Assembly: GCA_021160185.1 (NCBI GenBank)
Contig: JAGHDA010000147.1
Coordinates: 1-6,663, forward strand
Direction of reading: 5' to 3'
Length of the DNA stretch: 6,663 nucleotides
DNA from: Verrucomicrobiota bacterium
Lineage (GTDB): Bacteria; Verrucomicrobiota; Verrucomicrobiia; Limisphaerales; CAZBKV01
Of this stretch, positions 1-4,394 are shown piece by piece. The notes under the pieces are model-generated. The model had not been told where the DNA came from, searched no databases, and saw only the letters and a program-made list of their open reading frames with translations. How positions within the stretch are numbered: position 1 is the stretch's first letter; every line of letters begins with the position of its first letter. The position numbers were made by a program, and so were the translations under genes.

Positions 1-800
1 GTCCAGCGCCGGCCGTCACGACTCGCCTCGACCGCCAACTCGCCCCCCGAATACCAGGAAACAGACACATCCACCGAGGCTCGAAGCTGCCGCCGATCTC
101 CCGCCTCATGGCGGTAGACGACTTCATCGCCCGGGGAGAAGACCCACCGATCGGTGTTGAAGCCGCAGCGGCACTGAACCAACGGGCGCGAAAAGTTGCC
201 GCACTTCTCCCCGAGCGGAGCCCGGAAAGCGTATTCATTTCCAAACAAAACCTCGCCTTCTCCCAAAACAAGCTTGCCGTCCGCCGAGCGAGCATGGACG
301 GGCTCAGCGCGGCAGAGGCGGATCCGGTCGTAGGCCGCTCCGCCCTTCACCTTCCATTGCCCAAAGCGCAAGCGGGCCTGATCAGGTTCGATTGCGGCGG
401 GCGCGACAAACACGGAACAAAACTCGCGCCATTGATCCGTCACAGCGCCGCCCAGATCGCGGTTGCAGAAAAGAGGGCCGACAGTGGGCGTGCCGCCCTG
501 CGCGCCTAGAGACTTGGCCATGAAGCAAAGCCGATAGACCGCGCCGGGTGTGAAATCAATCGGGGCGCTGAGCCAGCCGCCGCTGTCGGTCCCGTCGCCG
601 TAGACCGCCGCGGCTCGCCGGCCGTCGGCGGCGTCGCCCTCCAGCCACACGCAGCGCGCGCCCCGCGGCGTCCAGCCTTCGGGCGTTTGCCCGCCTTTTT
701 CGAAGGAAGGATTGGGAACCGCCGGCGCGAACGCCGCGGCGGCTCCGCTCCACGCCAGAACGCCTGCCATCGCCAGGGGAATGCCATAAATGCGCTTCAT
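1..800 (-). CDS. Secreted protein with N-terminal carbohydrate-binding-module-like domain (partial, 3' end outside window)
   Basis: The reading frame runs from ATG at 800 down to the left edge without a stop, giving 266 complete codons; the C-terminus is outside the window. Residues 1-25 look like a Sec signal peptide: MKR, a hydrophobic stretch (IPLAMAGVLAW), then a small-residue AAAA region. The mature protein opens with VPNPSFEKGG followed by EGW (about 28-43), the usual opening of CBM4/9-like or galactose-binding-like beta-sandwich modules, which continues to about residue 166. A second beta-rich part (about 175-266) ends with VEASRDGRRW, like the S-x-DG-x-x-W strand of sialidase- or discoidin-type domains. 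Five cysteines lie between residues 92 and 211. A catalytic domain could lie beyond the edge, so enzyme activity cannot be judged. The ATG is supported by GAGG 10 nt upstream. A periplasmic or extracellular glycan-binding role is inferred from fold resemblance only. Confidence 0.8.
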   Translation of the reverse strand, partial: MKRIYGIPLAMAGVLAWSGAAAAFAPAVPNPSFEKGGQTPEGWTPRGARCVWLEGDAADGRRAAAVYGDGTDSGGWLSAPIDFTPGAVYRLCFMAKSLGAQGGTPTVGPLFCNRDLGGAVTDQWREFCSVFVAPAAIEPDQARLRFGQWKVKGGAAYDRIRLCRAEPVHARSADGKLVLGEGEVLFGNEYAFRAPLGEKCGNFSRPLVQCRCGFNTDRWVFSPGDEVVYRHEAGDRRQLRASVDVSVSWYSGGELAVEASRDGRRW

Positions 801-962
801 TTCGCCCGATCCTCGCGGTTGTCTTGAAAACGTCCGTCGAGCAGCCTATCCCGCCTCCGGGGAGCGGCAAGCGCTTTTCCTCCGCCCCTCCAGCCGCGCG
901 CCCTTCCAGCCGTTTCCGTTCCGGCGGGCCAAACAAGGCGCGTTGAGTTAAAACATTCACCC
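801..962. other. Divergent intergenic region between secreted protein and transporter
   Basis: These 162 nt separate two outward-facing genes and must hold at least one start of transcription for each unless transcripts enter from outside. Towards the transporter, a TAAAAC hexamer (949-954) lies 8 nt before the ATG, but nothing resembling a -35 box is spaced from it. Towards the secreted protein, TTGCCG and TAGGCT are 16 nt apart but match the consensus poorly. I see no terminator, repeat or small gene. The frames open here on the minus strand are low-complexity, GC-driven shadows. Confidence 0.5.
811..814 (-). promoter_or_regulatory. Shine-Dalgarno-like GAGG for the secreted protein
   Basis: On the minus strand GAGG stands 10 nt before the ATG at 800. 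It supports that start over internal ones, as does the signal peptide beginning exactly there. It is the best-placed ribosome-binding site in the window. Confidence 0.5.
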
Positions 963-2507
963 ATGCAAGACGCGGACACGACCCTTGAGGATGTTCCCCA
1001 GTATCCGTTCTGGCAGGCGCTCCGGAGCCTGGGGCGGGTGTTCTGGATCGTCGGCGCGATGGAGATGATCGAGCGGCTGGCCTACTACGGGGTGCGGGCC
1101 GTGTCCACGCTATACGCCACCCGATCCCGGCGGGAAGGCGGGTTGGGAGCGACCATGGCGCGTTTCGGCTGGCTGCTGATGTGGTGGAACCTGATCCAAT
1201 CGCTGGTCCCGGTCTTCACCGGCGGGCTGACCGACCGCTACGGCGGCAAGAAGGTCATTTTTCTGGCCACGGCGCTCAAGTGCATGGGCTACCTGGTGAT
1301 GGCTTGGTTCCGCTCCTTCGAAGGCTTCATGGCGGGAGCTCTGCTTCTAGCGACCGGCACCGCCATCTTCAAACCTGCCATCCAAGGGACGCTCATCCGC
1401 GCGACCAGCCGCAAAAACAGCTCGATGGCCTGGGGCGTGTTCTACCAGACCGTGAACATCGGCGGCTGGATCGGCCCGTTGATCGCCTTGCAAATGCGAA
1501 CGATCGACTGGAAATATGTCTTCTATATCAACGCGGCGGTGATCTGCCTCAACTTCCTGCTGCTGCTGACCTACGAGGAGCCGGGGCGCGAGAGCAGAGC
1601 CGCCTGGAAAGGCGGGAGCGGGGCTCAGCCGAGCCTTTGGCGCGCGGCGTTGGGCGAGCTTCGCAAGCCGCACCTGGCGGCCTACCTGCTCATCTTCTCG
1701 CTCTGGTGGGTGATGTTCCCGATGCTGTGGGACGTTCTCCCCAAGTACGTGGAGGATTGGGTGGACACCTCGGTGATCGTGCGCGCGCTTTTCGGGCCGG
1801 ATGGAACGCAGTCTCCCGTGTGGCGGTTTCTGCTCGGGATGGACGCCGCCGGCCTTCGAATCCAGCCCGAGGGCATCGTCAACCTCAACGCCGGGATGAT
1901 CATGCTCACCTGCTTCCTCTTCGCCGGATTGAGCGCGAAGATGCGGGCCACGACCAGCCTGCTGGTCGGCACGCTGTTGATCACGGGAGCGTTGACCCTG
2001 TTCGGGCTGAGCTGCCACGCCTGGAGCGCCGTGGCGGCGATGGTGGTTTTCAGCGTGGGCGAGATGCTGGCCAGTCCGAAGTTCAGCGAGTTCCTGGGCA
2101 ACATCGCCCCGAAAGACAAAAAGGCTATGTGGATCGGGTTTTCCCAGGCGCCGATCCTGGTCGGCTGGACCATCGAGGGCAAACTGGGGCCGTGGCTTTA
2201 CTACATCTTCTCCTCGAAAGATCGGCTCGCGCGGCTTGAGCTGCTTCATCACGGTTTCACCCCGGAGCAGACGGCCGTCGCCGCCTTGCCGGTGGGAGCC
2301 GCCTTCGGTCGATTGGCGGAGGTCTCCGGAATCCCCGCCCCGGAGCTGACGCGCAAACTCTACGCCTCCTACGCGGTGGGGACGACATGGCTCTTTTTCG
2401 CCGGGCTCGGCGTGGTTTCCGCGGTGTTGATCTGGATCTACGGCCGATGGATTCGCAAGCTGGCCGCCGCGGAGCGCGCCCGGTCGGAGGAAGGGAAAGC
2501 CCGCTGA
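963..2507 (+). CDS. POT/PTR-family-like MFS transporter, 514 aa, with extra external loops
   Basis: An inner-membrane carrier with about 12 predicted transmembrane segments. Hallmarks of the proton-dependent oligopeptide transporter family are present: the ExxER motif in helix 1 (E34, E37, R38, then YYG 41-43; the usual Phe after Arg is Leu), an MFS motif-A-like GGLTDRYGGKK (87-97) after helix 2, a helix-4 lysine in GTAIFKP (K137), the family signature FYQTVNIGGW (160-169), and GEMLASP (366-372) in helix 10. In characterised members these residues take part in proton coupling and peptide binding, so proton-driven uptake of di-/tripeptides or a related solute is likely; the substrate is not proven. 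Hydrophilic stretches at about 259-308 (helices 7-8) and 417-466 (helices 11-12) are long for the family and should face the periplasm. The basic C-terminal tail should be cytoplasmic. The ATG at 963 has no useful Shine-Dalgarno (AAGG lies 24 nt away). The gene diverges from the secreted protein and converges on the DUF1844 gene. Confidence 0.88.
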   Translation: MQDADTTLEDVPQYPFWQALRSLGRVFWIVGAMEMIERLAYYGVRAVSTLYATRSRREGGLGATMARFGWLLMWWNLIQSLVPVFTGGLTDRYGGKKVIFLATALKCMGYLVMAWFRSFEGFMAGALLLATGTAIFKPAIQGTLIRATSRKNSSMAWGVFYQTVNIGGWIGPLIALQMRTIDWKYVFYINAAVICLNFLLLLTYEEPGRESRAAWKGGSGAQPSLWRAALGELRKPHLAAYLLIFSLWWVMFPMLWDVLPKYVEDWVDTSVIVRALFGPDGTQSPVWRFLLGMDAAGLRIQPEGIVNLNAGMIMLTCFLFAGLSAKMRATTSLLVGTLLITGALTLFGLSCHAWSAVAAMVVFSVGEMLASPKFSEFLGNIAPKDKKAMWIGFSQAPILVGWTIEGKLGPWLYYIFSSKDRLARLELLHHGFTPEQTAVAALPVGAAFGRLAEVSGIPAPELTRKLYASYAVGTTWLFFAGLGVVSAVLIWIYGRWIRKLAAAERARSEEGKAR

Positions 2508-2538
2508 GCCGCCGGCAAGGACGGGACGGGAGGGCTCA
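2505..2538. other. Inverted repeat joining two convergent stop codons
   Basis: TGAGCC (2505-2510) and GGCTCA (2533-2538) form a 6-bp perfect stem over a 22-nt loop. The left arm begins with the TGA stop of the transporter and the right arm ends with the complement of the TGA stop of the DUF1844 gene. No T-run follows on either strand, so this is not a canonical terminator. It may be chance or a weak bidirectional 3'-end structure. Confidence 0.25.
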
Positions 2539-2997
2539 CTTCGAGCCGTCGGTCTCGTTTGGCTTGTTCTCCGGGGCGTTCGGAGGCGCTTGTTCTGCAG
2601 CGCGCCCTTCCGCGCCGGGCTCGGCGGGGTTTTTCTTCGGATTGCCCGGAGACTCGGCCTGGGATTTGCCCGCATGCGCCGCCGCCTTTTGCTTGTTGAC
2701 CTCCTCCACGAAAGCCAGGCGCAGCGCAGTCAACTGATCTTTGAGGAGCCGCTGCTCCGCGTCGGTGAGGTTGCCGCGAGTCTTCCGGTCGAGCGTTTCC
2801 AGCGTGTCGATGAACAGCCGGGCGGCCTCCAGGTTGACCGTTGGTTTGCCGCTTTGGGGATCGGGGATGCGCCCCAGGAAGAGAAGGGCTGTGTTCGCCT
2901 GCTGAAGGACCAGTTGGACGAACAAGGCGGACTCCCGCTCGGACGAGCCGGCCGGGGGCGCTTGATCTTGAGCTCGTTCGGTTTGTTTTTCAGCCAT
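2536..2997 (-). CDS. DUF1844 family protein, 153 aa
   Basis: A small, probably cytosolic protein without signal peptide or membrane segment. Residues about 24-99 match my recollection of the DUF1844 family: an amphipathic helix (ALFVQLVLQQANTALLFLG), the family-typical turn GRIPDPQSGKP (42-52), a helix with IDTLETLDRKTRGNLT (63-78), then EQRLLKDQLTALRLAFVE. Family members are small helical proteins without an assigned biochemical function. A disordered tail (about 104-153), rich in Ala, Pro, Glu, Asn and Lys, follows the core. The frame is open upstream of this ATG, but the extension overlaps the LON-domain gene and has no family likeness, so the start at 2997 is chosen. It begins 22 nt after the LON-domain stop, which suggests one transcript. 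The linker has no clear Shine-Dalgarno sequence. Confidence 0.85.
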   Translation of the reverse strand: MAEKQTERAQDQAPPAGSSERESALFVQLVLQQANTALLFLGRIPDPQSGKPTVNLEAARLFIDTLETLDRKTRGNLTDAEQRLLKDQLTALRLAFVEEVNKQKAAAHAGKSQAESPGNPKKNPAEPGAEGRAAEQAPPNAPENKPNETDGSK

Positions 2998-3019
2998 AAG
3001 CGTCGCAACGGCGCGTTGA

Positions 3020-3700
3020 TCAGATGAAGCTCTCCAGCCCGGTGGAATGCCGCAGGTAGGAAATAAGCCGATGGAAGCGGCGGACGAGATGCGGCGTGGC
3101 CAGGATTTCCTGCTGCGCGGCCGGATCGTCCAGCAACGTGGCCGAGAGCAGATCGGCGATTTGCTCCGACTCTCCTTCTTCCTCCAGATGGCTGAGAAGC
3201 CCTCGGAACACCTCGACCGCCTCCTCGGGAGGAAGCGGCACGGGAACAAGCGGATCGATCCGTCTTTCCGGAACGGCTTGTTCGGAAAGCGCCTCAAGTC
3301 GGGCGCTGGCGATCCGGATGGCTTCGCGACAGAGCTCCTGGATCAACGACCTGCGGCCTCTCTCGGTGGGCGCGGGGCGAATGGCGGCCACCCGGTAAGG
3401 GCGGTAGCGCGCCGCCCGGAGGATTTCCACTCGAGCGACGCCTTCCAGGAAAAGGTCGTAAGCGCCGCCCTCGCGCCGCACGCAGGCGCGGATCACCCCC
3501 AAGCCGGCCACTCGCTCGGTCCGCTCCCGGGACCGGTTGTTTCCCCGACGCATGGCCACTACGATCATCCTGTCCGATTCCAGCGCGTCCCGGACCATGC
3601 GGCGATAGCGCGGCTGGGAGACATGGAAAGGCAGAAGGGCCTTCGGGAAGAGGATGCCTTTCCCTACAATCATCACCGGCGCCTTGGACGGCAGCTTCAT
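3020..3700 (-). CDS. Stand-alone LON substrate-binding-domain protein, 226 aa
   Basis: The protein matches the N-terminal domain of Lon protease (PF02190-type) without the AAA+ ATPase or Ser-Lys protease parts. The characteristic opening is ILFPKALLPFHVSQPRYRRMV (16-36, here split across the helix start), corresponding to the LFP-x-x-x-LPL-x-x-x-E-x-RY block of Lon; the usual Glu before the Arg-Tyr region is replaced (SQPRY). A beta-rich half follows, with VAGLGVIRACVR (64-75) and YDLFLEGVARVEIL (81-94), then a helical half (about 114-218) with an acidic HLEEEGESEQIADLL stretch. Proteins of this kind lack known catalytic activity; substrate recognition or an adaptor role is inferred. The frame is open far upstream across rpsO, but similarity begins here. 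ATG at 3700 is preferred; M10 (ATG at 3673), with AAGG 8 nt before it, is a real alternative. It is followed by the DUF1844 gene and diverges from rpsO. Confidence 0.82.
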   Translation of the reverse strand: MKLPSKAPVMIVGKGILFPKALLPFHVSQPRYRRMVRDALESDRMIVVAMRRGNNRSRERTERVAGLGVIRACVRREGGAYDLFLEGVARVEILRAARYRPYRVAAIRPAPTERGRRSLIQELCREAIRIASARLEALSEQAVPERRIDPLVPVPLPPEEAVEVFRGLLSHLEEEGESEQIADLLSATLLDDPAAQQEILATPHLVRRFHRLISYLRHSTGLESFI

Positions 3701-3707
3701 CGGATTC

Positions 3708-3736
3708 AAAGTACAGGCCGCTTCAAGTCCTTTCAA
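3708..3736 (-). promoter_or_regulatory. Candidate sigma-70-type promoter for the LON-domain/DUF1844 pair
   Basis: On the minus strand TTGAAA (3736-3731, five of six matches to TTGACA) is followed after exactly 17 nt by TACTTT (3713-3708, three of six matches to TATAAT). A start of transcription 6-8 nt further would fall at about 3701, right at the ATG at 3700. That would make the mRNA leaderless and fits the absence of a Shine-Dalgarno sequence. If M10 is the true start, the leader would be about 28 nt. The -10 match is weak. Confidence 0.4.
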
Positions 3737-3779
3737 GGCGCTTGGGAAACCGGGCTCGCGCGCCGTCCGTGAATTTCCC

Positions 3780-3808
3780 TTTACAGGCCGGCGATTGGCG
3801 ATTAGCTT
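3780..3808 (+). promoter_or_regulatory. Candidate sigma-70-type promoter for rpsO
   Basis: TTTACA (3780-3785, five of six matches to TTGACA) and TAGCTT (3803-3808, three of six matches to TATAAT) are separated by 17 nt. Transcription would start near 3815, giving a leader of about 45 nt before the rpsO ATG. The position suits the strongly expressed gene just downstream. The -10 element is poor, so this remains a candidate. Confidence 0.4.
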
Positions 3809-3841
3809 GCTCCCCTCGTTGAGAGAAGAGACGAGCGCAAG
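3806..3841 (+). promoter_or_regulatory. Possible stem-loop in the rpsO leader
   Basis: CTCGT (3815-3819) can pair with ACGAG (3831-3835) over an 11-nt purine-rich loop. If transcription starts further upstream, CTTGC (3806-3810) can also pair with GCAAG (3837-3841), which would bury the first bases of the AAGGAG Shine-Dalgarno at 3839-3844. In several bacteria S15 represses its own mRNA through a leader structure. This element is a modest candidate; the proposed promoter at 3780-3808 would leave only the 5-bp part in the transcript. Confidence 0.25.
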
Positions 3842-3844
3842 GAG
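3839..3844 (+). promoter_or_regulatory. AAGGAG Shine-Dalgarno, unusually distant from the rpsO start
   Basis: This is a six-base match to the anti-Shine-Dalgarno, but 15 nt separate it from the ATG at 3860, against the usual 5-10 nt. The only in-frame near-start codons closer to it are CTG (3845) and ACG (3848), which are unlikely, so ATG 3860 is retained. The long spacing could lower initiation or leave room for autoregulation by S15. Confidence 0.45.
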
Positions 3845-3859
3845 CTGACGCAAAACAGT

Positions 3860-4117
3860 ATGGAGCCGAAGGCAAAGACGATATCGCAATTCCGAATCCA
3901 CGACCGGGACACCGGCTCGGCGGATGTCCAGGTGGCGCTGCTTACGCAACGGATCAATCAGTTGACCGCGCATCTCCAGAAACACCGCAAAGACCACAGC
4001 TCCCGCCGCGGCTTGATTATGCTGGTCAGCCAACGGCGCAAACTGTTGGACTACATCAAGCGGAAGGACTTCGAGCGCTATCGCCGATTGACGCAGCGTT
4101 TGAAACTGCGGCGGTAG
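3860..4117 (+). CDS. rpsO: 30S ribosomal protein S15 (uS15), 85 aa
   Basis: S15 is a primary-binding protein of the 30S central domain; it binds 16S rRNA helices 20-22 and nucleates platform assembly, and contributes to a bridge with the 50S subunit. The family is unmistakable: DTGSADVQVALLTQRIN (17-33), KDHSSRRGL (44-52), LVSQRRKLLDYIKRKD (55-70) and a terminal RLKLRR. Residues known from other S15 proteins to contact rRNA are kept: T18, G19, Q24, H38, D45 and S48. The His that usually follows DH is Ser here (DHSS instead of DHHS). At 85 residues it is about four shorter than the common 89; the difference lies in the N-terminal tail. It stands upstream of pnp in the common rpsO-pnp order, 277 nt apart, and diverges from the LON-domain gene. 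The ATG is the only standard start near a Shine-Dalgarno. Confidence 0.97.
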   Translation: MEPKAKTISQFRIHDRDTGSADVQVALLTQRINQLTAHLQKHRKDHSSRRGLIMLVSQRRKLLDYIKRKDFERYRRLTQRLKLRR

Positions 4118-4122
4118 TCTCC

Positions 4123-4159
4123 GGCCGTCCGATTCGGCGGCGGGCTTGCCCGGACCGCC
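4123..4159 (+). terminator. Weak stem-loop just after rpsO
   Basis: GGCCGTCCG (4123-4131) pairs with CGGACCGCC (4151-4159) except for one C-C mismatch, with a 19-nt loop. An alternative smaller hairpin, CGGG-CTTG-CCCG (4141-4152), competes with it. Neither is followed by a T-run, so it is not a standard intrinsic terminator. It may protect the rpsO 3' end or be a byproduct of high GC. Confidence 0.2.
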
Positions 4160-4206
4160 CCTCAGACGGCAGCAGTGTGAATTCGCCTCTTGGCAATCGG
4201 ATTTTA

Positions 4207-4248
4207 GGCCGGGAAGGCCGCGACGCGGCGCGGGCGGCCCTCCCGGCC
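4207..4248 (+). promoter_or_regulatory. Strong stem-loop in the rpsO-pnp spacer, candidate pnp leader processing site
   Basis: GGCCGGGA (4207-4214) pairs perfectly with TCCCGGCC (4241-4248); after one A-C mismatch GGCCGC (4216-4221) pairs with GCGGCC (4234-4239), leaving a 12-nt loop. The 14-bp GC-rich stem has no T-run on the plus strand, where purine-rich AAGAAAAGAAAAG follows, so it does not look like a terminator. In Escherichia coli a long hairpin in the same spacer is cut by RNase III and lets PNPase destabilise its own message. A similar function is inferred from position and structure only. No coding frame with family likeness crosses it. Confidence 0.45.
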
Positions 4249-4316
4249 GGAAGAAAAGAAAAGCCGCGCCTGAAAATCGCCTCTTCACCCGTTGGCTTTG
4301 GGAAATTTCACTCAGC

Positions 4317-4336
4317 TCCTTTCCGCTCGGAAGGGA
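4317..4336 (+). promoter_or_regulatory. Second stem-loop in the pnp leader
   Basis: CCTTTCC (4318-4324) and GGAAGGG (4329-4335) form a 7-bp stem (one T-G pair) closed by a GCTC tetraloop and extended by a T-A pair at 4317/4336. It lies 58 nt before the pnp ATG. With the larger hairpin upstream it makes the spacer a structured leader. It could also be fortuitous in such a GC-rich region. Confidence 0.3.
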
Positions 4337-4394
4337 AGTTGACTGAAGTTCCTCCAGGCCGACGGGCGAAGGCGTAAGAAAAGCACGTTGAAGC

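Noticed and set aside
108..509. Plus-strand frame of 133 codons near the left edge
   Set aside because: The opposite strand carries a signal peptide and CBM-like motifs in a frame that stays open to the edge; this one has neither a Shine-Dalgarno nor a recognisable motif.
1347..2675. Long minus-strand frame of 442 codons opposite the transporter
   Set aside because: It is the antisense shadow of a strongly supported membrane protein. Its translation is Arg/Gly/His/Pro-rich without recognisable domains, and long antisense frames are expected at this GC content.
2998..3297. N-terminal extension of the DUF1844 frame up to 3297
   Set aside because: It overlaps the LON-domain coding sequence on the same strand in another frame, is Arg/Ser/Pro-rich, and DUF1844 similarity begins after the ATG at 2997.
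4207..4260. Intrinsic terminator between rpsO and pnp
   Set aside because: The stem at 4207-4248 is strong but is followed by a purine run rather than T residues on the plus strand. The short TTTT at 4202-4205 would serve only minus-strand transcription, and no minus-strand gene ends there.
4339..4344. TTGACT as a -35 box for a pnp-specific promoter
   Set aside because: No acceptable -10 hexamer lies 15-19 nt downstream; that stretch is GC-rich.
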